Shown here: positions 15,495 through 23,968 of the stretch, piece after piece
How the letters are laid out: the number at the start of each line of letters is the position of its first letter
Numbering within the stretch: the first letter of the stretch is position 1
From: CAZDOD01 sp964506935
Lineage (GTDB): Bacteria; Desulfobacterota; Zymogenia; Zymogenales; Zymogenaceae
Length of the DNA: 26,164 nucleotides
Direction: 5' to 3'
NCBI GenBank assembly: GCA_964506935.1
Contig: CAZDOD010000011.1
Location: 1 to 26,164 of the forward strand
Position numbers and translations under genes: made by a program
The notes under the pieces: generated by a model
What the model was told of the DNA's origin: nothing
What the model saw: only the letters and a program-made list of their open reading frames with translations
The model's database searches: none

Positions 15495-17180
15495 ATGAGT
15501 GAGATGCTTAGACATATCATTTTCGGCCTCATGGGCGGTCTTGGCCTCTTTTTTCTCGGCATACGCACCATGAGTGATGGTCTTCAGAAGTATGCTGGGA
15601 GTCGCCTAAGGAACTTTTTAAAGAGCATTACGAAAAACCGTGTTATCGGTATGTTAACAGGTCTATTCGTAACAGCACTCATTCAGTCGAGTTCAGCCAC
15701 GACCGTCATGACAATAACCCTGGTAAACGCCGGCCTGATTAATTTAATTCAGGCCATTAGTGTGGTCTTGGGCGCCAATATCGGAACGACCGTAACCGCC
15801 CAGATGATAGCCTTTCAAATACAGGACTTCGCTCTCCCACTTATAGGGATAGGTGTGCTATTAAAGTTGTTTGCGAAGGGGGAGAAAGTAGTATACTTCG
15901 GTGAAGCCCTGATGGGCTTCGGAATGCTTTTTTTTGGGCTTTCAATAATGAAAGACGCCTTTACCTTTTTAAAGGGGTCTGATGCAGTTTTTAATTTTTT
16001 TACCAATCTCGATGGCTTACCCTTCTTGGCGCTCATCATAGGAACCGTCTTCACCATGATGATGCAGAGTTCCTCTGTGACGGTTGGTGTAACAATGGCG
16101 TTGGCCAGCACGGGACTCATCTCATTCCCAACCGGTGTGGCCCTGATACTGGGAGATAACATCGGAACGACCATAACGGCTTTGATTGCCTCCATAGGAA
16201 CAAACATCTCTGCAAGGAGGACCGCAAGGGCACATACGATGTTCAACGTTATAGGAGTAACCTATATCTATCTACTTTTGCCCTATTTTATACAGTTAGT
16301 GAATTTAGTGACTCCAGGAGATGTCAACTTCATCATTGCAAGCACTGAAGAGGCCGCCAGGTTCAATATGAATATAGGAGACGCCCCCTATATGGCACGA
16401 CATATCGCCAATGCCCACACTATATTCAATGTGATCAACACCATTCTGTTCCTCCCCATAATCGGGGTTTTGGTAAAGATTGTTACATGGTTGGTGCCCG
16501 GTGAAGAGGTCGTGCCGGAATTTCACCTGAAATATCTCAACGGAAAAGTCGTCTCGACACCTAGCATCGCTATAGGGGAGGCGAGAAACGAGACTATACA
16601 TATGGCTGGGATATCTCTTTCCATGCTTGACGAGGATATGGCAGCTTTTTTTGATGGAGATATGAAGAGGCTCGAGAACGTAAGAAAGATGGAGAACTCC
16701 GTGGACCTGCTCCAGAAGGAAATCACCGATTATGGTGTCAGGATATCTCAAGAGTCTATCACTCCCGAAATATCCAAGGAAATTACATCAATAATCAACA
16801 TGGTAAACAATATTGAGAGGATAGGGGACCACTGCGAAAATTTGAGCAAGCTGATCGAGAAGAAGAAAGCGGGGAAATGTTTTTTCTCCGATGCCGCCAT
16901 GGAAGGCATCAGGGAAATTTATGGGGAGACCAGAAAATTTTTGGATTTCACCATAAAAGCTATGGAGAGGAGGGATACTAAAATAATAGCCGAGGCCAGC
17001 CAGTTTGAAGAGCGTATCAATTACCTGGAGGATACCCTGAGACAGGACCATGTGGACAGGCTCAACAAGGGGGATTGTATTGTCGATTCGGGCCTCATCT
17101 TCATAGATATACTGACCAACTTCGAGAAGATCGGAGACCATGTTTATAACATCGCAGAGGCGGTTGTGGGTATAAAGTGA
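15495..17180 (+). CDS. Na/Pi cotransporter (NptA-like) with PhoU-like C-terminal domain
   Basis: A 561-residue inner-membrane protein of the type II sodium-phosphate cotransporter family. The two inverted repeats each show the family signature: Q-S-S-S-A-T-T (64-70) with G-A-N-I-G-T-T (93-99), and Q-S-S-S-V-T-V (191-197) with G-D-N-I-G-T-T (220-226). Around eight hydrophobic segments fill residues 1-340. The last 200 residues are soluble and helical and resemble a PhoU domain (repeats with I-x-x-I-x-N-N-I-E-R-I-G-D-H and F-E-K-I-G-D-H-V-Y-N-I). The family imports or exports phosphate with sodium; the PhoU part probably senses phosphate or regulates transport. The ribosome site is weak, and ATG 15504 is an alternative start. 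Confidence 0.93.
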   Translation: MSEMLRHIIFGLMGGLGLFFLGIRTMSDGLQKYAGSRLRNFLKSITKNRVIGMLTGLFVTALIQSSSATTVMTITLVNAGLINLIQAISVVLGANIGTTVTAQMIAFQIQDFALPLIGIGVLLKLFAKGEKVVYFGEALMGFGMLFFGLSIMKDAFTFLKGSDAVFNFFTNLDGLPFLALIIGTVFTMMMQSSSVTVGVTMALASTGLISFPTGVALILGDNIGTTITALIASIGTNISARRTARAHTMFNVIGVTYIYLLLPYFIQLVNLVTPGDVNFIIASTEEAARFNMNIGDAPYMARHIANAHTIFNVINTILFLPIIGVLVKIVTWLVPGEEVVPEFHLKYLNGKVVSTPSIAIGEARNETIHMAGISLSMLDEDMAAFFDGDMKRLENVRKMENSVDLLQKEITDYGVRISQESITPEISKEITSIINMVNNIERIGDHCENLSKLIEKKKAGKCFFSDAAMEGIREIYGETRKFLDFTIKAMERRDTKIIAEASQFEERINYLEDTLRQDHVDRLNKGDCIVDSGLIFIDILTNFEKIGDHVYNIAEAVVGIK

Positions 17181-17335
17181 TTTTTACCAATGATAGCGGA
17201 TAAATTGATTTTCCCGACTGAAAACGATCGAATGAGTAGTTTTTTGATCATTTCTCACGCCGAAATCCCTTAATTCAAAAATGTGTTTTATTCCCGTTGA
17301 TTCGAAAGGATTTCATCATCCTTCGTCCACGGATT

Positions 17336-17349
17336 TTGACTTAAGTCAA
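17336..17349. promoter_or_regulatory. Perfect 14-bp palindrome, possible operator
   Basis: TTGACTTAAGTCAA is its own reverse complement. It lies 38 nt upstream of the -35 box of the ileS promoter, a place suited to an activator or to a regulator of the upstream region. No known regulator can be named from it. Confidence 0.4.
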
Positions 17350-17387
17350 CCGTTATATATCACGTGCATGGCTCAACTTGTTTTCCC

Positions 17388-17415
17388 TTGACAATCTTTC
17401 TTTTTACATGATAAT
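17388..17415 (+). promoter_or_regulatory. Sigma-70 promoter of the ileS-lspA-lgt operon
   Basis: A consensus TTGACA (17388-17393), 16-nt spacer and GATAAT (17410-17415). Predicted start near 17422, leader about 73 nt. GGAG lies 6 nt before the ileS ATG. Confidence 0.75.
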
Positions 17416-17494
17416 TATTTAAGCTCCATGTTAAAGAAAGAGACAAAAAAAATAGAGAGATCATTTCATCACGTAAAGAATTCCGGAGAACTGT

Positions 17495-20267
17495 ATGGAC
17501 TATAAGGAGACGCTGAACCTTCCAAAAACTGATTTTCCCATGAAGGCCAACCTTTCGAAGAAGGAACCTGACCTTTTGGCAAGATGGGAATCAATAAAAA
17601 TATATGACCTCATTAAAGAGGCGTCAAAGGGGAGGGAGAAATATATCCTCCACGACGGGCCCCCCTATGCAAACGGCAATATACACCTCGGGACCGCCTT
17701 AAACAAGGTTCTTAAGGATATCATAGTAAAGTCGAAGTTTATGATGGGATACGATAGCTTTTACGTCCCCGGATGGGACTGCCACGGTCTCCCGATTGAG
17801 CATCAGGTGGATAAGGAATTAGGGCCCAAGAAGCTTGAGATGTCAAAGAGTGAAGTAAGGAAGAGGTGTCGTGTCTTTGCCGAGAAATATATTGATATCC
17901 AGAGGAAGGAATTCAAGCGGCTCGGTGTCTTCGGTGATTGGGACAACCCTTACGTCACGATGAGCTACGACTACGAGGCAACGATCGTCAGGGAATTTGC
18001 AAAGTTCGCGCTGGCCGGATCGGTCTACCGTGGGAAAAAACCTGTCTACTGGTGTGCCTCCTGCGTGACGGCACTTGCCGAGGCCGAGGTCGAATACAAC
18101 GATCATAAGTCCCCTTCTATTTACGTCAAATTTCCGATGATAGACGATCTCGGCGAGATCTACCCGGAGCTTGTGGGGAAAAAGGTCTCCGTAATAATCT
18201 GGACAACAACACCCTGGACGATCCCCGCAAACCTCGCAATTGCCCTGCATCCCGACTACGAGTATGTAGCCGCTGNNNNNNNNNNAAAGCAATTATATTA
18301 AATATATGAAACTTGACTTAAAAGACTATAAAATACTTTTGAAATTTTTGGGACGTGAGCTCGAGGGGAAAAGGGCAAAGCATCCGATTTACGACAGGGA
18401 GTCGGTCATCATTCTCGCAGATTATGTGACCCTCGATGCTGGAACCGGGTGTGTCCACACGGCACCTGGGCACGGGCAGGAGGACTACGAGTCAGGGTTG
18501 AAATACAACATTGACATCTATGCCCCGGTCGATGACTATGGGAAATTCACGGATGAGGTAGAGTATTTTGCCGGAAAATTCGTCTTTGACGCAAACGAGG
18601 ACGTAAACAAAAAGCTCGCCGAGGTCGGGGCTCTCCTCAAGGTAGAAGATTACGAGCATCAATATCCCCACTGCTGGCGGTGCAAAAATCCTATCGTCTT
18701 TCGCTCCACGCCCCAGTGGTTTATATCTATGGATAAAAACGATCTCAGAAAGACGGCGCTCTCCGAGATAGACAGGGTTAAGTGGATCCCGAAGTGGGGT
18801 AGGGATAGGATCTATGGGATGATAGAAAACCGCCCCGACTGGTGTATCTCGCGTCAGCGCTCGTGGGGTGTTCCCATTACGGTCCTTTACTGCAACTCGT
18901 GCGGGGCCGAGATCATGGATGAAAAGATATTTGGGCGGGTTTCCGATATGTTCGATGAAGGGGGGGCGGACGTCTGGTTCGAAAAGGAGATCGAAGAAAT
19001 CACGGGTCCGGGATATAAATGTAAGAAGTGCGGCGGCACCGAGTTTACCAAGGAGGATGACATCCTGGACGTCTGGTTCGACTCCGGGGTAAGCTACGCC
19101 GCGGTTTGTGAGAAGAGAAAGGATCTAAAGCCAATACCGGATATGTATCTCGAGGGTAGCGATCAACACAGGGGGTGGTTCCACTCCTCGCTTTTAGCCA
19201 GCGTGGGGACAAGGAAACACGCACCCTATCGTGAGGTTTTAACCCACGGTTTTCTGGTCGACGGCGAGGGGAGGAAGATGAGCAAATCCCTCGGCAACTT
19301 CATCGCGGTGGAAGACGTCATAGAACAATATGGGGCGGAGATAATCCGTCTCTGGGTCAGCGCGGAGGATTATCGTGAAGATATCCGCATCTCCCAGGAG
19401 ATACTAAAAAGAATGTCTGAGGCATATAGGAGGATCAGAAACACATCCCGATTTATCCTCGGAAACCTCTACGACTTTGACCCGAAAAAAAATTCTGTCA
19501 AGAGAGAAGATCTCTCGGAGCTGGACCGCTATATCCTCATAAAGTTCACGAGGTTAATCAAGAGGGTGCTCTCGGCATTCGAGGACTTCGATTTTCATGT
19601 CATATATCACAGCATCCACAATTTCTGCGCCGTAAACCTGAGCGCATTCTATCTCGATGTTCTCAAAGACCGGCTCTATATCAACGCCCCGTCGTCGAAA
19701 CCACGCAGGGCCGCCCAGAGCACTATGTATATCATCCTTCACGATATTGTAAGATTGATGGCGCCGATACTCGTGTTTACCGCTGACGAGATATGGGAGA
19801 ATCTACCCGATGCCGAAAAAGAAAATAGCGTCCACCTGACTTCCTTTCCCGAGCCCGATGATTCTTATCTCGATGATAAATTAGAAAAGGACTGGGACGA
19901 TATCCTCGAGGCCAGGGGGGAGGTCACCAAGGCGCTCGAGGAGGCGAGAAGGGAAAAAGTAATCGGGCACTCCCTTGACGCAATGGTGACGCTTTCCGCC
20001 ACGGGGAAGAGACAGGAGCTTCTAAAAAGATATGAGGGTGAGCTCAGCAATATTTTCATCGTCTCAAAGGTCAGCGTCACGGATAATCCCCCAAAAGGAG
20101 CGTTTCAGAGCGAAGAGGTGAAAGGTCTTGCGATTTCTGTTGCCAGGGCATCGGGCGAAAAGTGCCCACGTTGCTGGCACTACAGTGAAGAGATCGGCTC
20201 CGAAAAAAATTATCCCGAGACATGCGGACGCTGCGCAAAGAGTCTCGAGGAAGGAAAGGCATCGTGA
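17495..20267 (+). CDS. ileS: Isoleucyl-tRNA synthetase, interrupted by an assembly gap
   Basis: The enzyme charges tRNA(Ile) with isoleucine. Part one (17495-18275) has the class I site P-P-Y-A-N-G-N-I-H-L-G-T (the HIGH box reads His64-Leu-Gly-Thr67). Part two carries the rest of the editing domain (T-A-P-G-H-G), internal zinc cysteines near 18890-19040, G-R-K-M-S-K-S-L-G-N near 19270-19300, and the C-terminal zinc motif C-P-R-C-W then C-G-R-C. Ten Ns at 18276-18285 break the gene; the two halves are out of frame by one base across the Ns, so the true gap is not 10 nt. Compared with E. coli IleS about 12 residues (about 36 nt) seem to be missing. This is an assembly artefact, not a broken gene: both sides are intact and the N-run sits in a variable part of the editing domain. 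It leads an operon with lspA, as in many proteobacteria. Confidence 0.95.
18276..18285. other. Assembly gap (10 N) inside ileS
   Basis: Ten unknown bases join two contigs within the editing-domain region of ileS. The number is arbitrary: it leaves the flanking reading frames off by one base. Confidence 0.98.
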
Positions 20268-20782
20268 GAGTATCTTCTTGGGACAAAAGGAAATATCTAA
20301 CTATCACCGCCGTAACCATCATCGTGGTCATTCTCGACCAGATAACCAAGGAGATTATCGATAGAAGCCTGGAGTTGAGCCAGTATATTACGATTATCCC
20401 GAACTTCGTCGATATCCATTACATCAGAAACACCGGCGCGGCCTTCGGGATAATGTCAAGGCTCCCCGACGGGGCGAGGATCCCCTTCCTTGTCGGCGTC
20501 TCAATCGTGGCGATGGCGCTTATCTTATATCTTTTCGTGAAGGCCGAAAGCAATCGGAAAAATTATATCTTTTCGCTCTCCCTGATCTTAGCCGGCGCCC
20601 TCGGAAATCTCATCGACAGGATATGGTTGGGCGAGGTCAGGGATTTTATCGACCTCCACATCTACAACCTCCACTGGCCCATCTTTAACGTTGCCGATTC
20701 GGCCATTACAATAGGGATCATCCTTTTGGGCTATGAACTCCTCATAGTGGAACCGAAGATGAGTAAAAAGGGGACTTCCTGA
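20264..20782 (+). CDS. lspA: Lipoprotein signal peptidase (signal peptidase II)
   Basis: This aspartic protease of the inner membrane removes signal peptides from prolipoproteins after Lgt acts. I start at GTG 20264, overlapping the ileS stop by four bases (GTGA) with GGAAAGG upstream; this gives 172 residues, the normal size. The longer upstream ATG (20222) would sit inside ileS and add a basic tail. Four hydrophobic segments are visible. The conserved motifs are N-T-G-A-A-F-G (56-62), G-N-L-I-D-R (114-119), V-R-D-F (125-128, likely catalytic Asp127) and F-N-V-A-D-S (141-146, likely catalytic Asp145). It is followed by lgt, so the two lipoprotein maturation steps are encoded together; several lipoproteins in this window are potential clients. 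Confidence 0.96.
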   Translation: MRVSSWDKRKYLTITAVTIIVVILDQITKEIIDRSLELSQYITIIPNFVDIHYIRNTGAAFGIMSRLPDGARIPFLVGVSIVAMALILYLFVKAESNRKNYIFSLSLILAGALGNLIDRIWLGEVRDFIDLHIYNLHWPIFNVADSAITIGIILLGYELLIVEPKMSKKGTS

Positions 20783-21582
20783 TGCATCCCGTCCTTTTTT
20801 CCATAAAGGGAATCACCATCTACACATACGGCCTTTTCGTGTCCGTGGGATTTCTCGTTGGCTTCATCCTATTCCTAATGGAGGTGAAAAGGCGGGGCTT
20901 TGTCGTCGACACCGGGATTGACCTCGCATTCTGGGTACTCCTTTCGGCCGTAGTCTTTTCAAGGCTAGCCTACGTCCTCGTGAATTTCAGCTATTTTTCA
21001 AAATACCCACTCAGGATATTTATGATATGGGAGGGGGGGCTTGTATGGTACGGTGCTTTTATCGGCGCGCTGATTTCCGCCGTTATCTACTTTAAGGCAA
21101 AGAAGCTGGAAGGTTGGCTCTGGGCCGATATGTGCGCCCCCTCGGTGGCGTTGGGACAGGCGCTGGGGAGGATCGGTTGCCTCATGGCGGGGTGCTGCTA
21201 CGGCAAGCCCACGGACCTCCCGTGGGGGATAGTCTTTGAAAGATCGGATATTGCGCCCCTCGGGATCTCGCTCCACCCCACGCAGGTCTATCATATGATC
21301 TTTAATTTTTTGATATTTGTCTTCCTATTTTATCGGCGAAAAAAGGTGAAATTTCGGGGGGAGCTGATACTGTCGTATGTGTTACTATATGCGGGGGCGA
21401 GGAGCATTGTGGAGGTATTCAGGGGCGATCCGAGGGGGTATTGCTTTGGGGATATGATATCTACGTCGGGATTTATCAGTATTATCGCCGTGGCTGTTTC
21501 TATCGTGTTATACTATAAGATTAAGGATAAGAATCGGATATTGGATAAAAAAATCAAAGGCGAAAGGGTAAAAAAGAAATGA
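20782..21582 (+). CDS. lgt: Prolipoprotein diacylglyceryl transferase
   Basis: A 266-residue inner-membrane enzyme that transfers diacylglycerol from phosphatidylglycerol to the lipobox cysteine, the first step of lipoprotein maturation. Family motifs: G-G-L-V-W-Y-G (85-91), G-R-I-G-C-L-M-A-G-C-C-Y-G (129-141, with the essential Arg130), H-P-T-Q-V-Y (about 163-168) and R-S-I-V-E-V-F-R-G-D near the end. About seven hydrophobic segments are visible. The ATG shares its A with the lspA stop (TGATG), so translation is coupled. The last 20 residues are a lysine-rich cytoplasmic tail. Confidence 0.96.
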   Translation: MHPVLFSIKGITIYTYGLFVSVGFLVGFILFLMEVKRRGFVVDTGIDLAFWVLLSAVVFSRLAYVLVNFSYFSKYPLRIFMIWEGGLVWYGAFIGALISAVIYFKAKKLEGWLWADMCAPSVALGQALGRIGCLMAGCCYGKPTDLPWGIVFERSDIAPLGISLHPTQVYHMIFNFLIFVFLFYRRKKVKFRGELILSYVLLYAGARSIVEVFRGDPRGYCFGDMISTSGFISIIAVAVSIVLYYKIKDKNRILDKKIKGERVKKK

Positions 21583-22088
21583 AAACTAAAAGGAAGTTGT
21601 CAGATACATTGTTTCCACCATACCGGATATGGGAGGATATCCCCTTCGGTTTCTGGTATGTGGGGTTTTTTGCGATGGCGCTCTCGTTTTTCAATCTCTC
21701 CATAAATTTCTTTTCCCACTTCGCCATCCTCTTGGGACACTTGACCTCCACCCTCCCGGAGCTGCCAAGGGACCCGAACGGGCTCGACCTTTTCTTTTCC
21801 GGCACATTCTCTCTTTACTACTTGGTTTCCACATTTCTCTTTTTCATTTTAGGTGTCTCATACTGGAATTTCAAGAAGGGGGCGACAAAAAGGCTAAAAG
21901 TCCTACTTATTATCGACATGATAGTCTTTCTCGTTTACAATATCCTAAACTTTATCGGCCTCTACCTTTATGCCAACCCCTATCTGAAATACAAGGCCCC
22001 GATCTATATTGTTCTCATGATCGTCTGCTTCTATTTTATCGCCACGAAGGTGGATGAAAGGGCAAAAAAGATAGTGGATAAGAGATAG
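21579..22088 (+). CDS. Four-helix hypothetical membrane protein
   Basis: A 169-residue protein that I do not recognise. It overlaps lgt by four bases (ATGA), so it is the last gene of the ileS-lspA-lgt operon. Four hydrophobic segments (about 24-50, 73-92, 105-125 and 137-153) predict an integral inner-membrane protein; the charged ends are rich in Lys and Arg, which suggests that both termini face the cytoplasm. The long loop between helices 1 and 2 holds several Pro and Asp residues. Its function is unknown; its place beside lspA and lgt hints at an envelope role. Confidence 0.75.
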   Translation: MKTKRKLSDTLFPPYRIWEDIPFGFWYVGFFAMALSFFNLSINFFSHFAILLGHLTSTLPELPRDPNGLDLFFSGTFSLYYLVSTFLFFILGVSYWNFKKGATKRLKVLLIIDMIVFLVYNILNFIGLYLYANPYLKYKAPIYIVLMIVCFYFIATKVDERAKKIVDKR

Positions 22089-22177
22089 GGTGTTGAAACT
22101 TGAAAGGATTTAGATAATATATAGTGGGTAGATGGGGCTTTTTTCGCTTTAAAAATTTATCTACTTTTTTATAATTT

Positions 22178-22202
22178 AGGTAGGTCTTAAAAAACCTATC
22201 TC
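22178..22202. terminator. Weak hairpin in convergent intergenic region
   Basis: AGGTAGG and CCTATCT can pair over 7 bp (one G-U) around an A-rich loop, between the convergent ends of the lgt operon and the secreted-protein gene. No T-run follows directly on either strand, so if it ends transcription it is not a textbook terminator. Confidence 0.3.
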
Positions 22203-22230
22203 TCCCAGACACCTTTCTCTTTATTGTACC

Positions 22231-22250
22231 TGTACCTGGACCCCAGGACA
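22231..22250 (-). promoter_or_regulatory. Hairpin just after a terminal UGA, SECIS-like geometry
   Basis: In the minus-strand mRNA the UGA of the secreted protein (22264-22262) is followed 19 nt later by a GGU loop (22242-22240) on a stem UGU-CCUGG paired with CCAGG-(U)-ACA, with one bulged U. Distance, loop bases and bulge resemble a bacterial SECIS element. It could equally be a chance fold or part of transcript ending. Confidence 0.3.
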
Positions 22251-22261
22251 CTTCCCTTTTG

Positions 22262-22834
22262 TCACCCGCACTCCTGTTTAAACTGGTTTAAGTCGTTATC
22301 TCCAAAACCCTGAAGGATATAGTCACGGACGAAGATGAGGATCACGTCACCTCCACCTATCTCGATTGGTTGGTAAGTTTTTATCGTCCTCTTCTCGTAG
22401 TCGATGATTATCTCCTTATCTATCCTCTCGATGCTTCCGTTGGGAGAGATCACGGCGATGTCATATTTTCCCGACCTCTCTAATGGGTTTATTGCAGAGA
22501 TAAATTCCAATCTCTCTATCATTTTAATGGCGCCGAAGAATGTGATTTGGCCGCCGTCAAAATGGGATCCCGGAGTGTAGGATATCTCCCCTTTTTCGGT
22601 TTTGATCTTAAAGTTTTCAAGCTTAGGGAAGAGTTTTTGGTTTTCTGATGTCTCGATTTTGGCCAACCTCAAGAGCTCAACATCGGAGAGTTCGCTTTTT
22701 TTGCCTGAAATTTCACTTATGTTTACAATCCTTATCTCGGCCTTAGTTGTCTCCGCGAAAATGGGTGTCGAAAAAGTCGATATAAAAACAAGTGACAGAA
22801 TAGCGGTCAGGATGATAATCCCATTTCTTTTCAT
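22262..22834 (-). CDS. Small secreted hypothetical protein; C-terminal UGA possibly recodable
   Basis: A 190-residue protein with a clean signal peptide (about 1-27, ending P-I-F-A before Glu) and a GGGAG site 7 nt before the ATG. The mature part is probably a beta-rich periplasmic domain; I do not recognise the family. The ORF ends Glu-Cys-Gly then UGA. If the UGA were read as selenocysteine the protein would gain 21 more residues after it (stop TAG at 22198-22196) and a Cys-Gly-Sec motif, and a hairpin with SECIS-like geometry follows at the right distance. A plain stop remains the default reading. A separate terminator upstream shows that it has its own transcription unit. Confidence 0.75.
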   Translation of the reverse strand: MKRNGIIILTAILSLVFISTFSTPIFAETTKAEIRIVNISEISGKKSELSDVELLRLAKIETSENQKLFPKLENFKIKTEKGEISYTPGSHFDGGQITFFGAIKMIERLEFISAINPLERSGKYDIAVISPNGSIERIDKEIIIDYEKRTIKTYQPIEIGGGDVILIFVRDYILQGFGDNDLNQFKQECG

Positions 22835-22897
22835 CTTTGATCTCCCTTAGAGGTCGTGATCAGTCTAATTTTTTTATAGAAAATCAAGAGAAGAAAA

Positions 22898-22936
22898 GGG
22901 GCGGTTCAAATCCTTGATGCTTAAAATCGCCGCCCC
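22898..22936 (-). terminator. Rho-independent terminator after the DUF35/thiolase genes
   Basis: On the minus strand GGGGCGG (22936-22930) pairs perfectly with CCGCCCC (22904-22898) around a 25-nt loop and is followed by the T-rich run TTTTCTTCTCTT. It lies 23 nt after the stop of the last DUF35 gene. The long loop is less usual. Confidence 0.55.
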
Positions 22937-22958
22937 AATCCCTCTTTAAAAAGCCCTT

Positions 22959-23435
22959 CTATATCTTCTCAAAGTACTCGATGTCCGTGATCATGGCGTC
23001 TCTGTCTTCGGCCCATTTCGGTCTGACCCGATCACCCCTCTTTACCTTGTCTCCTTTGATCCTGTGGAGTAGCTTTGTGTCGGCGCCGTCTAGTTTAATT
23101 AATGCCATTGTATAGGGTATCGGCAGCATTTTGCAATACTTTTTGAAGTATTCCTCCTCGTAGTTTACCACGGTGTATTCCTCAACCGTCCCTTCGGGGC
23201 CGACTTCGACAAGCTCGGTGATCTTGGAAAAATCCCTTTCGCAATATGACCTGGGGGGAATATAGACCTTGTTGCACTTATCACATCTTGCGCCCAATAT
23301 CTTTTTTTCATCTCTGAGGGCGATCAGGGCTTTTGACAGAAACAGGCCCGCAAAGTAGCGATAGGGGATGTCCATGAGCCCGCGCTTGCCCTTGCAGAGC
23401 TTCTGATCGAATTTCAGTTTATCGGATGTATACAT
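22959..23435 (-). CDS. DUF35 Zn-ribbon/OB-fold protein, fourth zinc ligand missing
   Basis: A 158-residue protein of the DUF35 family: an N-terminal helix, a rubredoxin-like zinc ribbon and a C-terminal OB-fold (pattern G-x-V-x-x-Y-T-V-V, then I-P-Y-T-M-A-L-I-K-L-D-G, then G-D-x-V). These proteins pair with thiolase-fold partners and bind the acyl-CoA nucleotide. The ribbon shows Cys51, Cys54 and Cys65, but the fourth position is Asp68 (C-E-R-D instead of C-P-x-C), so zinc binding may be weakened or use Asp. ATG 23435 has GGGAGG 5 nt upstream. It lies 12 nt after the second DUF35 gene, and is last in the thiolase operon. Confidence 0.85.
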   Translation of the reverse strand: MYTSDKLKFDQKLCKGKRGLMDIPYRYFAGLFLSKALIALRDEKKILGARCDKCNKVYIPPRSYCERDFSKITELVEVGPEGTVEEYTVVNYEEEYFKKYCKMLPIPYTMALIKLDGADTKLLHRIKGDKVKRGDRVRPKWAEDRDAMITDIEYFEKI

Positions 23436-23447
23436 ATGAACCTCCCT

Positions 23448-23927
23448 CTAATCTTTTTCAGACAAGACCCAGCCCTCTAAATCTGCGGGGCGGCCTTCCC
23501 TCTTATCCTTCCATACGGGGACGGCCTTTTTGCCGGGGGCGAGTTTTTCGGGGTCGTGTTCGAGGCAGAAGTGAAAGAATCCGCCGCCATTGGGGAAGGC
23601 CAGCAAAAGGGTCGTGTATGGAACGGGTCTCATCTCCCCTGTAAGGGGGTTTACGGTGGGGAAGTGGACTACATCAAAGGTAATTATATAGCCGAAGTCG
23701 TCCAGCTTCACCCATTCATTCGGCTCTTCAAAGCATTTAGGACATACGATCTTGGGCGGGAACATGACGTTTTGGCATTTGCCGCAGCGGTTTCCCCAGA
23801 TCTCCTTGTCTTTGAGCTTCTCGAGCATATATCCCATTATAGGACCAGTGGCGAAGGTACCGGGGATAGCCATCTCGTATCGTATCTCGACGATCTCCCT
23901 TCCCTCCTTATCGGTCTTGGTACCCAT
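23448..23927 (-). CDS. DUF35 Zn-ribbon/OB-fold acyl-CoA-associated protein
   Basis: A 159-residue DUF35 protein with a complete zinc ribbon (Cys48, Cys51, Cys62, Cys65) and an OB-fold after it (G-Y-I-I-T-F-D-V-V, P-V-P-Y-T-T-L-L-L-A-F). AGGAG lies 8 nt before the ATG. It sits between a thiolase-like gene and the second DUF35 gene. Known examples of such pairs are the benzylsuccinate-pathway BbsA/BbsB thiolase and the mycobacterial ChsH2/Ltp2 retro-aldolase, in which the DUF35 subunit holds the CoA part. The substrate here is unknown. Confidence 0.88.
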   Translation of the reverse strand: MGTKTDKEGREIVEIRYEMAIPGTFATGPIMGYMLEKLKDKEIWGNRCGKCQNVMFPPKIVCPKCFEEPNEWVKLDDFGYIITFDVVHFPTVNPLTGEMRPVPYTTLLLAFPNGGGFFHFCLEHDPEKLAPGKKAVPVWKDKREGRPADLEGWVLSEKD

Positions 23928-23968
23928 AAGTCAGTCTCCTTTTATTTTTTGTAACCCAAAGTTATATA

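Larger units (their letters stand above)
17181..17494 (+). other. Intergenic leader region before ileS
   Basis: A 314-nt AT-rich stretch with no ORF I can support. It holds a short hairpin (AAGGAT, loop TTCATC, ATCCTT, near 17308-17325), a perfect 14-bp palindrome (17336-17349) and a clear promoter (17388-17415). I see no T-box specifier or antiterminator structure and no tRNA, although an ileS leader is a place to look for one. Confidence 0.6.

Noticed and set aside
17181..17494. T-box leader for ileS
   Set aside because: I found no conserved T-box sequence, specifier loop or terminator/antiterminator pair before the ATG.
17685..17700. HLGT instead of HIGH in IleS taken as a defect
   Set aside because: The fourth position of this box varies in synthetases and the rest of the enzyme, including KMSKS and the zinc motifs, is intact, so I treat it as a natural variant.
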